Positions 1 to 7,014 of a DNA stretch of 30,696 nt are shown one piece after another. Every line of letters starts with the position of its first letter. Within the stretch, counting starts at the first letter, position 1. The notes beneath the pieces are model-generated. The model made no database searches, was not told the origin of the DNA, and saw only the letters and a list, made by a program, of their open reading frames with translations. This stretch comes from a virus, in IMG/VR virus record IMGVR_UViG_3300036801_000020, positions 1 to 30,696 of that record; one strand, written 5' to 3'. A program made the translations under genes and the position numbers.

Positions 1-127
1 ACGCCACCAAACGCCTTCATCCGAACCACGATGCGGTTCAGGAAGCCATCCGGGACGCTGTAGCCGCCCTGCGTGCCGTCGCCGGCGATCGCCTGGGCGA
101 ACTGCGCCATGTTTTCCCTGTCGCCGG
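1..127. repeat. Direct terminal repeat, left copy (contig overlap)
   Basis: These 127 bases are identical to 30570-30696. The repeat lies inside one continuous reading frame (the protease-capsid fusion), so joining the ends at this repeat gives an uninterrupted gene. An overlap of exactly 127 is what a de Bruijn assembler with k=127 leaves on a circular or circularly permuted molecule. A true packaged terminal repeat would more often lie outside a capsid gene. Confidence 0.95.
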
Positions 128-983
128 TGCGCAGGTACTTGTTGAACGCTGCGGCGTAGTCGTCAGAGGCGTACAGACCGGCCTCGGGAGCCTTGGGCGT
201 GCGGCCCATCCGCGCGTTGTGCGCGAACTCCATGCGCTCGATCCGCGCCTTGTCGACTGTTTCCTTGTGCTTGCGCTCGGACAGAACCTGCGCGAAGCCC
301 TCGTAGCGATCGAGGATGTCGCCCGACATGTTGCCCTTCGATGAGTCGAAGATGCCGTCCATCTGGGCGACGATCTGCTCGGTCGGAAGGTCTGCGGCGA
401 ACGAGGCCCACTCGTCCTTGCCCGATTTGGGCTGTTCCTGGAATGAAGCTGGGGCCGGTGGAGCAACAGGCTCCACAACCGGCTCGGTAACAGGATCCAC
501 GTTGCTCTCCTTGCTGAACGCTGCTGCGGTGGAATTGCTGAACGCCGGGTCCATGACGATGGCAACGTCGACCAGACGCTTGATGTTGGTGAGGGTCCGG
601 ACGCGAGTGCCATCCCGCTCCGTGCTGAACTTGGGCTTGAAGCCTTCGACGGTGAAGCTGGCACCGCCGAAGTAGCCGCCCCGAGCGAGCTCCAGGGCGT
701 CGTTGGCTGCCGTGGTATTCGGAAGATCGGCCGTCGAGAACTCGATGCCCTGATCGGTGCGCGTCAGGGTCAAGCTGCCGTTCGTGGTCCGGCCCATGAC
801 CTTGGTCATGTCGTGATCGACCGTCGCAAACACGTTGTCGGCGTTGGCCTTCATCAGTGACACGGGGTCGACCTGGAGCCATTCCCCGTCGCGGAACGTC
901 CGCGAGCCAGCGACCTGGACAGTGCCCTTCAGGCGTCGGCCTTCCGACTCGATCTTGCCTGAGAAGCTGATGCGTTCACTCAT
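1..983 (-). CDS. Prohead protease fused to major capsid protein, N-terminal part (continues at 30569)
   Basis: The ATG at 981-983 overlaps the portal stop in an ATGA. The frame is open to base 1 and, across the circular junction, continues to 29765, giving 595 residues. Residues 1-150 resemble an HK97-type (S78) prohead protease: a His in VDHD (H57) followed by MGR, the nucleophile-type Ser in GGASF (S109), and a DVAIVMDPAF strand near residue 143. A Pro/Ala/Val-rich linker (about 165-180) is followed by a helical, charged stretch (about 185-250) like the delta/scaffold domain of HK97 gp5. The capsid fold starts near residue 290. In HK97 the protease and capsid are separate genes. Here one polypeptide would supply protease, scaffold and capsid, presumably released by self-cleavage. 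I translated the frame codon by codon from 983 to 108 and found no stop. Confidence 0.88.
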   Translation of the reverse strand, partial: MSERISFSGKIESEGRRLKGTVQVAGSRTFRDGEWLQVDPVSLMKANADNVFATVDHDMTKVMGRTTNGSLTLTRTDQGIEFSTADLPNTTAANDALELARGGYFGGASFTVEGFKPKFSTERDGTRVRTLTNIKRLVDVAIVMDPAFSNSTAAAFSKESNVDPVTEPVVEPVAPPAPASFQEQPKSGKDEWASFAADLPTEQIVAQMDGIFDSSKGNMSGDILDRYEGFAQVLSERKHKETVDKARIERMEFAHNARMGRTPKAPEAGLYASDDYAAAFNKYLRTGDRENMAQFAQAIAGDGTQGGYSVPDGFLNRIVVRMKAFGG

Positions 984-2209
984 GCGGCTTTCTCCAGTGG
1001 GAGCTTGGGTTTGACGATGAGCGGCGGCGCCATCGGCGGCGGCACCTGCTCGGCCTTCTGTTCGGGTGTCAGCGGTGGTCGGTTGATGAGCGCGCGGGCC
1101 TCGTCAACGGTCAGGAGACCCGCTTCAACTTGCGCGATGAGTAGCGTGATTTCCTCGGACGGCGTGCCCTGGAGCAGGCCCTTGTAGTCGAACTCCGTGA
1201 ACTGCTCAGACGGCAGTCGAAGGGCTAACACCTGCTCGATACGGTCTGACCACCCTCTGAGCGTGTAGCGCGCGAAGCCGAGGTTCTGTTCCTGGACGCC
1301 AGAGCCCCACGACGTCTGCTTCTCTGTGTCGGCCAGAAGATGCGGCGGGACACCGAACAGGCGTTCTATATCGCCCAGAACCGCTTGCTTGGTCTCAATC
1401 CACTGGCTGTCGACGTTGGTGGGCGTCCAGGGCTGGAGCTTTAGCCGCCGGTTGATGACCGCCATGTCGCCGGCGTTCTCACGGCCCATCGCCCGCGCTC
1501 GCAGGCTTTCGAGAATGGCGTTGGCCTCTTCCGGCTCGAAGTCGTCCTCGTTGTCGCCCGGTGTGATGAGCCCGCCGAGCCGGATGCCCCTTCGGAGAGT
1601 GGCCTGCGCGCCCTTGTCGCCGCTGATCGCGGCCGAGAAGATCGCGCGCGCGGCGTAGATCATCGGGTGGCCGTCCGTGCCGTCGATCGACGGGCCGGCG
1701 ATATGGGTGATCTGCTCCGTGCCGACTGTCTTCACGTTGCCCGTGGAGTCGCGGAAATCAAACTTCTTCTGGCCGCTGGCGTCGCGGTAGACCTTGCTGA
1801 TCACGTCCGGGTTCAGCGGCCGATAAGCGATGCCCGCCGAGCCATCCGCTCTTGCCTCGTGCCACAGGAACGCCCTGCGCCATAGCTGGAGATGGATCAG
1901 CAGCGTCTCCGTCCAGGCGAAGGGCGTCATGCCGTCCACACCCGGATACGGGTTGTCGAAGTCGGACGGGATGCGGACTCTCTCGTCGCCGTCGCGCTCG
2001 TAGGTCTTGAGCGGCAGGCTGGCGATAGTCGTGGCAACAACGCTGACCGCTCTGAGGGCTGCGGAGAGCCCGAGTACGGCGTAAGGCGTGACTATCTCGG
2101 ACGACTGGTCCTCGTTGCCGAAGAGCCACGCAGCGAAGGCGGGATCAGACGCGCTCCACTGGTCGCTGAACTTGGCGCGGCCCAATATCCGGTCTATAAA
2201 GCTCGCCAT
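980..2209 (-). CDS. Portal protein
   Basis: A 409-residue protein that fits an HK97-type portal: the dodecameric ring at the capsid vertex through which DNA enters and to which the tail attaches. It starts MASFIDRILGR, has the typical early segment on choosing and padding a peptide (around YAVLGLSAALRAVSVVATTIASLPLKTY, read here only in part), a DNA-path region mid-protein, and a proline-rich hydrophilic C-terminus (PPPMAPPL). Length is normal for the family. It lies between terminase and the protease-capsid gene, the canonical position, and its TGA overlaps the capsid ATG. The ATG at 2209 has no strong Shine-Dalgarno, and 222 bp without a convincing gene lie upstream. Confidence 0.9.
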   Translation of the reverse strand: MASFIDRILGRAKFSDQWSASDPAFAAWLFGNEDQSSEIVTPYAVLGLSAALRAVSVVATTIASLPLKTYERDGDERVRIPSDFDNPYPGVDGMTPFAWTETLLIHLQLWRRAFLWHEARADGSAGIAYRPLNPDVISKVYRDASGQKKFDFRDSTGNVKTVGTEQITHIAGPSIDGTDGHPMIYAARAIFSAAISGDKGAQATLRRGIRLGGLITPGDNEDDFEPEEANAILESLRARAMGRENAGDMAVINRRLKLQPWTPTNVDSQWIETKQAVLGDIERLFGVPPHLLADTEKQTSWGSGVQEQNLGFARYTLRGWSDRIEQVLALRLPSEQFTEFDYKGLLQGTPSEEITLLIAQVEAGLLTVDEARALINRPPLTPEQKAEQVPPPMAPPLIVKPKLPLEKAA

Positions 2210-2431
2210 CTTGACGAGCGTGCGGCTTGCGCGCGCGTTGCGATATTCCGGTTATTTCCCTATGCTCACGTCGCCGCGGTGTGTCGCACAGGCCGAACTG
2301 AGGCGACCAGCGAAGGGGAAGATACGCAGAAATCGCAGAGACGCCGCCTGCGCAGGCTTGCGTTTCGCGACAGACAGGCGAGCCCCGGACCCGAGTGCGT
2401 CGGAGCACGTTTACGGGCGCGGTAGAAACAC
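2210..2431. other. Non-coding stretch upstream of the portal gene
   Basis: This is the largest gap in the packaging/head gene run. The open frame across it on the minus strand (GTG near 2408) runs into the portal gene in another frame and has no recognisable protein character. It holds a perfect 12-bp palindrome, GCCTGCGCAGGC, at 2346-2357. I see no clear promoter hexamers. A regulatory element, an RNA structure or a packaging site (cos) are possible but not shown. Confidence 0.45.
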
Positions 2432-2617
2432 CTATGCCGCGTCCCGGGACTTCTTGTAGGCCGCGATCGTGGTCGTGACGCCGAGCCGTCTGCGCGCCGA
2501 CTCCAGCTGACGCTCGATGGTGTGCGGCGACTTGCCGAGGGCTGCGGCGGCGCCCTTGACGGTCTCATGGAGTGCGATGGCGTCGAGGGCTTGGCGCTCG
2601 GCCGGCGTGACCTTCAT
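2432..2617 (-). CDS. Small HTH protein (LuxR-C-like), unknown role
   Basis: A 61-residue protein whose ATG overlaps the terL stop in ATGA. Nearly all of it is one helix-turn-helix unit: the stretch TVKGAAAALGKSPHTIERQL has the helix, turn and recognition-helix pattern of LuxR/GerE-type DNA-binding domains, followed by a basic LESARRRLGV segment. There is no sensory domain. Its position after TerL and before the portal suggests a packaging accessory or a late-gene regulator, but nothing in the sequence decides. It shares the TVKGAA motif and overall layout with the HTH protein at 9294-9512. Confidence 0.75.
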   Translation of the reverse strand: MKVTPAERQALDAIALHETVKGAAAALGKSPHTIERQLESARRRLGVTTTIAAYKKSRDAA

Positions 2618-4197
2618 GCCATCGCCACGACGAGCTTGGGCTTGGGCTTCTTCTGCGGCGCCATCGTCATCGCGGCCTCGAGCGCCAGAACGTCCGCGAT
2701 ACAGGCGTCAATCCGCCGCCGTTCGGTGCCCTCGCCCTTGGTCAACTTGTACATCGTCCGTCCGTCGCTGTCCGAGGCGTTGACGCGGACCTTTTCCTTG
2801 TGCGTGGCCTTTACGTGGGCGTTGGTGATTGGGTCATCGTCGTGGGTATGCGAGCCCTCGCGGAGCATCGTCATCCAACGGTCGATGGACTGAGAGAACC
2901 TGCGCAGTGAGTTGGTGTCGATCTTGAGCACGCGCGGATCGCCCTGCTTGTCGAGTCCGTACTTCTCTTCCCATTGCTCGATCTCAGTCCACCACTTGGG
3001 CGGGTCGCACATCATCCGCCCGACGTTGTAGTACGAGAATGCCCACTCCAGTTTGGCGTGAACCTCCAGGCGCGGGACGGTCCACTGCTCAACGCCGTCC
3101 GGTCGCTCCCATGCGTCGATCAGGAACGAATAGCCATCCGCAGTGCATCCACGCAGCACCGTCGCGTCACCACTGATTGAGCCGTCGAAGCCGAGCCCGA
3201 TATAGGTGCCCTTGGGCACTTCGACGTCCGCAGTGCGGCTGTCCCACAGCTTTGGGTCGATGGCCTTGGACTGACCCGCAGCGCGGATGTTGAAGAAGAA
3301 GCGCAGGGCGTCGCTCCATTCGGTGGCCGGATCGCGGACATCGGCGAGGATGCGCGGCAGATCCACCCAATATGAGTCGCCGTAGGCTTCAACCAGCGCA
3401 GAAAGCAGCCGCTCATCGCTCCATTCGGGATCAGGCTCAAACTCTGGACGCTTGGCATCCCACAGGATGCCTGAGAAGCCGCGATCGACGGCCTGACCGG
3501 ACTGCTCGGCCACTGAGCCCTCGCCGAGCATCGGCGCGTTGGTCGTCTCCATCGTGCGGCCGCCCATCTTGGCGACGTTGCGCCGGATCGTGGCCGCGAG
3601 CTTCACACCACCATTGCGTCTCAGATACAGGTGCGTCTCGTCCAGGAGTCCGTGGGTGACGGGCTGGCCCTCGCGTGACCCGGCAGAAGCCGTCACGGGT
3701 TCGAGACGTCCCGTGCGGTTCTTGAGATAGAGGCGCGTCTTGCCATCGTCAATCCGCAAGTCGATCGCTGCCTTGTGGTTATTGGCCGTCAGCATCTCGT
3801 AAAGCGCCGAGTAGGTGTTATCGGTCTGATCCTCGGAGACAGCCGCGATCTGCACCCAGGCGTTCGGCGCGCCCTTGGTGCCCCACGGCCGACCAATCGG
3901 TTCCTTGCCGCGCCAGCCGTCGAATAGGACCGGAGCGGAGTCATTGACCGAGCCGGCGCCGAGCTCGGCCAGACAGATCGCGCCATGTATTGGGCTCTTG
4001 CCCCAGCCTTTCGCACGCTCGCAGATACAGCGGCGATATGGGAACTTGCCGGCCTTGTCGACGGTGTACCACGCAAGAACGAGCTCAGCTTGCTCATCGG
4101 TCAGGATCAACGGCTCGAGCGGATTGCGCGGCGACGGAAGATAGGTGGTCATCCAGTCCAGGACGCCCCAGCCGAGAGTCGGGAGAGTCCACGCCAT
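2614..4197 (-). CDS. terL: Terminase large subunit
   Basis: A 527-residue DNA-packaging motor with ATPase and nuclease domains. The ATPase shows a Walker A-like RAKGWGKS (61-68) after a basic patch, and a Walker B LLDE (184-187) in HGLLDETHLY. The C-terminal RNase H-like nuclease has candidate metal ligands D338 in GFDGS, D398 in MMCDPP and D497 in RRIDACIADV. Length is normal. The start ATG shares one base with the TerS stop (TAATG), so the two subunits are translationally coupled. The nearby HNH and endonuclease VII-like genes fit a cos-type packaging module, but no cos site could be located. Confidence 0.93.
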   Translation of the reverse strand: MAWTLPTLGWGVLDWMTTYLPSPRNPLEPLILTDEQAELVLAWYTVDKAGKFPYRRCICERAKGWGKSPIHGAICLAELGAGSVNDSAPVLFDGWRGKEPIGRPWGTKGAPNAWVQIAAVSEDQTDNTYSALYEMLTANNHKAAIDLRIDDGKTRLYLKNRTGRLEPVTASAGSREGQPVTHGLLDETHLYLRRNGGVKLAATIRRNVAKMGGRTMETTNAPMLGEGSVAEQSGQAVDRGFSGILWDAKRPEFEPDPEWSDERLLSALVEAYGDSYWVDLPRILADVRDPATEWSDALRFFFNIRAAGQSKAIDPKLWDSRTADVEVPKGTYIGLGFDGSISGDATVLRGCTADGYSFLIDAWERPDGVEQWTVPRLEVHAKLEWAFSYYNVGRMMCDPPKWWTEIEQWEEKYGLDKQGDPRVLKIDTNSLRRFSQSIDRWMTMLREGSHTHDDDPITNAHVKATHKEKVRVNASDSDGRTMYKLTKGEGTERRRIDACIADVLALEAAMTMAPQKKPKPKLVVAMA

Positions 4198-4610
4198 TAC
4201 TCGTTTACAGCGCGCAGGTGGCCGTATCTCCCAGCTGACGGCGTGAGCCCAGTTGGCTCAACGTCTGACTTCGGCGGCGTCCAGCGTCGGTCCTGCTGAC
4301 CCTTGGGCGTGATGCCATAGGTGTCCATGAGCAGGCGCAATTCGGTCGCTCGCTGGAATTCGCCGCGCTCAACCTGGTCATAGAGGCGGATAACCTGCCG
4401 CAAACCGGGCAGATCGTCGGGCGTCCAGTGCGCCGCGAACCACGCGCGCAGCCACGTCTCCCATGCGGTTCGACTCGGTTCGAGCAGACCGTCAGGCGGC
4501 ATCGGGAAGGGCTCATGCTGCCATCCGATGCCCGCTGTGGGCTGCCATTCGCCTCGAATTGGCTTGTTTCGGCGTCGACGGGTCAGTTTTGGCGCGTTGG
4601 TGGCGGCCAT
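4197..4610 (-). CDS. terS: Terminase small subunit
   Basis: A 137-residue protein immediately upstream of TerL. Its central part (PGLRQVIRLYDQVERG, then ATELRLLMDTYGITPKGQQD) matches the conserved core of small terminase proteins in actinobacterial phages; the N-terminus is basic (LTRRRRNKP) and likely contacts DNA. The ATG at 4610 is preceded by a GGGGA ribosome-binding sequence within the end of the upstream gene. A longer open frame reaches 4889, but that extension only shadows the endonuclease gene in another frame and lacks protein character. Its role would be recognising the genome end and loading the TerL motor. Confidence 0.82.
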   Translation of the reverse strand: MAATNAPKLTRRRRNKPIRGEWQPTAGIGWQHEPFPMPPDGLLEPSRTAWETWLRAWFAAHWTPDDLPGLRQVIRLYDQVERGEFQRATELRLLMDTYGITPKGQQDRRWTPPKSDVEPTGLTPSAGRYGHLRAVNE

Positions 4611-4611
4611 G

Positions 4612-5268
4612 TCAGAAATCCCCAGCCCGTACATTTTGCGAAAAAGGTGGCACGGGGTAGAGCACGTTCCGATTGGTTGAACTTTCTGAGTTGAGATAGC
4701 GCGCAGCAGCAGCAAGTCGATCAGCGTCGTCGCCGAAACTGCCGAGCCCGACGTTGCACATTGAGCACAGCAGACCACGCACACAGTTACCGCATGACGT
4801 ATCACCAGAGCAGCACCGGTGATCGTGGTCAATGTGACCACCGAAGTAACCGCCGCCTTTGACTGTGATCGGTGCACGGCAGATAGCACAGCCGTTGCCC
4901 TGCAAAGCGAGCAGCGCCTCTAATCGCTCATGCGTTAGGCCATACCTGTTGAGTCGATTGGTGTACGCCTTGCGTCCAGGTGCGTTGCACTCAGCGCAGA
5001 GCTTCTTGCCTCGCTGCTTTGAGCCACCACATTCAGCGCAAGCGGTTGGCGTGTAGATGTATCGCGTCAGACCATAGTGTGGACGACACAGACCACGCGC
5101 CCAAGTGGACTCGGTACACCCCTCTGCACTGCATACCCCGGTGCGCTTCATAAAACGAGCTACCGGCCTGCCTCGCTGGACGTCCCCGTACTTGCGCATG
5201 CGCTGGTAATGAGGCTGACACAGATCGCCCGTTACATCATCGCGCTCGCAACCTTGCACGGAGCACAC
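4612..5268 (-). CDS. Endonuclease VII-like HNH nuclease with N-terminal Cys-finger repeats
   Basis: About 218 residues from a GTG at 5268; a TTG at 5280 would give 222. The C-terminal half is a recombination endonuclease VII-type His-Me finger nuclease: a zinc pair C127/C130, the catalytic HIDHDH (145-150), VRGLLCSMCN with C168/C171, and a GSFGDDADRLAAAARYL tail. In front are two copies of a finger with spacing C-x4-C-x9-C-x2-H (VCSVQGC...LCQPHY and VCSAEGC...LCRPHY) and a C-x2-C pair near 77. T4 endonuclease VII resolves branched DNA. Beside terminase it could debranch DNA during packaging. The open frame extends to 5433, but that part is antisense to the plus-strand gene and is not counted. 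Confidence 0.85.
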   Translation of the reverse strand: MCSVQGCERDDVTGDLCQPHYQRMRKYGDVQRGRPVARFMKRTGVCSAEGCTESTWARGLCRPHYGLTRYIYTPTACAECGGSKQRGKKLCAECNAPGRKAYTNRLNRYGLTHERLEALLALQGNGCAICRAPITVKGGGYFGGHIDHDHRCCSGDTSCGNCVRGLLCSMCNVGLGSFGDDADRLAAAARYLNSESSTNRNVLYPVPPFSQNVRAGDF

Positions 5269-5302
5269 TCGACTAGGCAACTTGCATCCCCAGGAGGACC
5301 AA

Positions 5303-5470
5303 ATGGCTGAACAAGAATGGGAGAAGGGCACCGTCGAGCGACGCAGCGCAGACCGGGCTGAGGTTGGCAAGCCAACGACCGAGCGGCCGCCCAAGGTCGA
5401 AGACTCCAAGCAGGTGGACGTCACCAAGGGCATGCACGAGGGAACGCCTGACGAGCAGCCTAAACGCTGA
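5303..5470 (+). CDS. Plus-strand small charged protein, moron-like
   Basis: This is the only convincing plus-strand gene: 55 residues, MAEQEWEKG... to ...EQPKR. It is very hydrophilic, rich in Glu, Lys, Asp and Pro, probably disordered, and has no Cys, signal peptide or membrane segment. The start is fixed by AGGAGG at 5292-5297, five bases before the ATG, the best ribosome-binding site in the window. A hairpin follows the stop. Opposite orientation plus its own expression signals, inserted between lysis and packaging genes, is the classic layout of a moron expressed from the prophage. No function is recognised and no clear promoter was found; it would lie within the start of the endonuclease gene. 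Confidence 0.65.
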   Translation: MAEQEWEKGTVERRSADRAEVGKPTTERPPKVEDSKQVDVTKGMHEGTPDEQPKR

Positions 5471-5472
5471 CA

Positions 5473-5790
5473 TCACAGCCGCTCTGCTGAATTGGTGGAG
5501 CGGCTTCTTGTTGCCCTGAACACGCCGCCTTGCGCTTCACTGCGATGACACGAGCGACAGACGACCAGCTCAGTGGTGTGATCGGTGGTCAGATCCTTGA
5601 CGCTGTAGCAGATCGAGCACCATGGCTGGTTGGCTATGGCCGCCTTGGACTCCCTAGCCCATGTACCCCGATAGATGGCCCGCCGTGGGTCTGCGTTCCT
5701 GCGCTGATTGCGCATAGCCCGGTGCTCGTCGCAACGTGATGCACGGGTAGCCATCCGTGGGCACCCCCTCTCCAGGCATGGAGTAGTCAT
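5473..5790 (-). CDS. HNH endonuclease, terminase-adjacent
   Basis: A 105-residue protein whose ATG overlaps the upstream stop (ATGA). It has the compact zinc-HNH layout: C58-x2-C61, the D70-H71 core in TTDHTTEL, then C78-x2-C81-H82. N-terminal to this is another C-x4-C-x9-C-x2-H finger (CLERGC...RCDEH) like those in the endonuclease VII-like protein. Small HNH proteins beside terminase are required with TerS and TerL for cos cleavage in several HK97-type phages. That role fits here, with only the small endonuclease VII-like gene and the opposite-strand gene between it and TerS. Its 3' end lies inside the hairpin serving the convergent gene. Confidence 0.8.
   Translation of the reverse strand: MTTPCLERGCPRMATRASRCDEHRAMRNQRRNADPRRAIYRGTWARESKAAIANQPWCSICYSVKDLTTDHTTELVVCRSCHRSEAQGGVFRATRSRSTNSAERL
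5477..5505 (+). terminator. Hairpin terminator after the plus-strand gene
   Basis: An 8-bp perfect stem, AGCCGCTC (5477-5484) and GAGCGGCT (5498-5505), with a 13-base loop, is followed by TCTTGTTG, a modest T-rich tail. It begins six bases after the plus-strand stop, as expected for an intrinsic terminator. It also overlaps the 3' end of the convergent HNH gene, where the reverse strand lacks a T-run. Confidence 0.65.
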
Positions 5791-5930
5791 AGGTTCTGCA
5801 ACACCAGCGTTACCGCGATGAGCAGCACAGCCCACGCCAAAAGGCTGCGGCCGTGCGACTCCACCAAGTCGATGCCACTCAGCAGCAGCGCGACTACGTA
5901 GAGCGCGATCAGGATGGCGTGCGGGATCAT
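5787..5930 (-). CDS. Small two-segment membrane protein
   Basis: A 47-residue protein starting at an ATG that overlaps the holin stop (ATGA) and ending in an ATGA overlap with the HNH gene. It has two hydrophobic segments, about residues 5-19 (AILIALYVVALLLSG) and 30-47, separated by a short polar linker, DLVESHGRS. Being directly after the holin candidate, it may be a second holin, an antiholin or another lysis accessory. The sequence gives no family. Confidence 0.7.
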   Translation of the reverse strand: MIPHAILIALYVVALLLSGIDLVESHGRSLLAWAVLLIAVTLVLQNL

Positions 5931-6124
5931 TCGGCGGGCTTGTTCGGGACGAGCCACACCAGGATGCCGTTGACCGCGCCGCCGATGACCACCGTCAGGA
6001 GCAGCGTTGTCGAGTCATCCAGGTTGAAGCCCGCCTTGGCTGCAAGCAGCACTACGCCGCCTACGATCGCTGCGGTGATCGCCTTGGCGTAAGGCTTGAT
6101 GTAGGTGTTCACGAAGTTGCTCAC
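5927..6124 (-). CDS. Holin candidate
   Basis: A 65-residue protein starting at a GTG in a GTGA overlap with the gene before it. The layout is holin-like: a short polar N-terminus with NTYIKPYAKA, a first membrane helix (about 18-32, AAIVGGVVLLAAKAG), a short loop NLDDST, a second helix (about 38-57) and a short polar end NKPAE. Phage holins of this size pore the inner membrane to release the endolysin. It lies two genes after the peptidase candidate. Of the five small membrane proteins in this region it looks most like a standard holin. Confidence 0.72.
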   Translation of the reverse strand: MSNFVNTYIKPYAKAITAAIVGGVVLLAAKAGFNLDDSTTLLLTVVIGGAVNGILVWLVPNKPAE

Positions 6125-6324
6125 GCAGTCTCCTCCAGGTCGACGCTTTCGATAAGTCGGACTGTGCCGTTGACAACGAGGGCGCCTTTGTTGGACTCGC
6201 GCCAACGCTCGAACGCATCCCTAAGCTCCAGAGCTTGATCGTGCGAAATGTCCCCACGGGCGACGATGAGGCACTTGCCGTCTGGCATGACTAGGATGTC
6301 AATCACTTCGGTGAAACCGCCCAT
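6121..6324 (-). CDS. Small protein with the PDGK domain, unknown
   Basis: A 67-residue soluble protein; its ATG lies 22 bases inside the 3' end of the peptidase gene. Its body (DILVMPDGKCLIVARGDIS, then a helix with LRDAFERWRES, then a VNGTVRLIESV strand) aligns with the C-terminal half of the protein at 7011-7337, so the two are paralogues. The predicted pattern is beta-hairpin, helix, strand. No function is known to me. Its place inside the lysis cassette suggests a lysis-timing or accessory role, without proof. Confidence 0.7.
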   Translation of the reverse strand: MGGFTEVIDILVMPDGKCLIVARGDISHDQALELRDAFERWRESNKGALVVNGTVRLIESVDLEETA

Positions 6325-6905
6325 CCCTGGACGAAACCGACCTTGCGCGTGTAGCCGTAGGCGGCATCGCGGATGTGGCTGAACTTCACCGTGACGATGC
6401 CCTGCTGAATTGCGGGCCTGCGTCCGTCGTTGAGCGGGTCGTGCTTGTGCGTCGACAGCCCTACCTTGCCGCGCCAGAAGGCGTGCATCCCGATGGCGTG
6501 GATGGCCGGATCGGTTGGCGTGCCGTTGAAGTGGCGATCACCGCTGGTCAACGGCTCCGAAGCGTTCAGGTTGCCGTAGTCGACATACAGCACCGCATAC
6601 CAGCCCGCCCTGAGTAGATCGCGGACGGTCTGCGTCGGGACGTTCCAGAGCATCTGGTAATCGACCATCGGGACCATGCCGCTGGCCTTGAACACCTTTT
6701 CGGCGAAGACGTTGCCCGTTGGTCCGGTGGTCTGGTGCGCCATCGCTCGCGCAGCAGCGACGTTGAGATGGGCGCCCCGGTTGTAGCCCACTGCCTCGCA
6801 CACCTTCGTGACGTTGCAATCGACAGTCCTGGTGGCGTGGTGATACGTCGGGACGACATTATTGTTGTCGTTGAGCTGCGAGAGGTCAGTCGTCCGGATC
6901 GGCAT
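6303..6905 (-). CDS. C39-like cysteine peptidase, endolysin candidate
   Basis: A 200-residue protein from the ATG at 6905; a start at 6932 is possible but less likely. The arrangement fits a papain-like C39 peptidase: a possible nucleophile C30 in TVDCNVTKVCEAVGY, a central YAVLYVDYGNL strand, H136/H141 in HAIGMHAFWRG, and D156 in HDPLNDGRRP, which resembles the HxxxV...DPL..GR pattern of the family. Such domains cut peptide bonds and serve as cell-wall hydrolases in many actinobacterial phages. It is next to holin candidates and no other endolysin is recognisable, so it is probably the lysin. It lacks a separate cell-wall-binding domain and a signal peptide. The catalytic residue assignment is mine. 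Confidence 0.6.
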   Translation of the reverse strand: MPIRTTDLSQLNDNNNVVPTYHHATRTVDCNVTKVCEAVGYNRGAHLNVAAARAMAHQTTGPTGNVFAEKVFKASGMVPMVDYQMLWNVPTQTVRDLLRAGWYAVLYVDYGNLNASEPLTSGDRHFNGTPTDPAIHAIGMHAFWRGKVGLSTHKHDPLNDGRRPAIQQGIVTVKFSHIRDAAYGYTRKVGFVQGWAVSPK

Positions 6906-7014
6906 CGTCGCCCGCCTCGTCGTCCTCTGCATCGGTGTTCGGCGGCTCTTCGAGCGCGGGAACCCCGGACTCCACGTCGCTGTCGATGTCGTCGTCGTGG
7001 ATGTTGTCAGTCAT
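6886..7014 (-). CDS. Very acidic 42-residue peptide
   Basis: Starts with ATG in an ATGA overlap and ends 20 bases inside the peptidase gene. Of its 42 residues about 19 are Asp or Glu, there is only one basic residue (His), and no hydrophobic core is visible. It is probably disordered. Acidic phage peptides sometimes mimic DNA or bind basic partners, but nothing here shows which. The tight coupling on both sides supports that it is translated. Confidence 0.6.
   Translation of the reverse strand: MTDNIHDDDIDSDVESGVPALEEPPNTDAEDDEAGDDADPDD

Noticed and set aside
163-882. 239-residue minus-strand open frame
   Set aside because: It is the alternative frame of the protease-capsid gene, with Arg/Gln-rich composition typical of shadow frames in GC-rich DNA.
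2145-2408. 87-residue minus-strand frame before the portal
   Set aside because: Runs into the portal gene in another frame and has shadow-like composition (Arg/Pro-rich, no motif).
5282-5302. Upstream start for the plus-strand gene at 5282
   Set aside because: The strong AGGAGG sits inside that extension and fixes the ATG at 5303.
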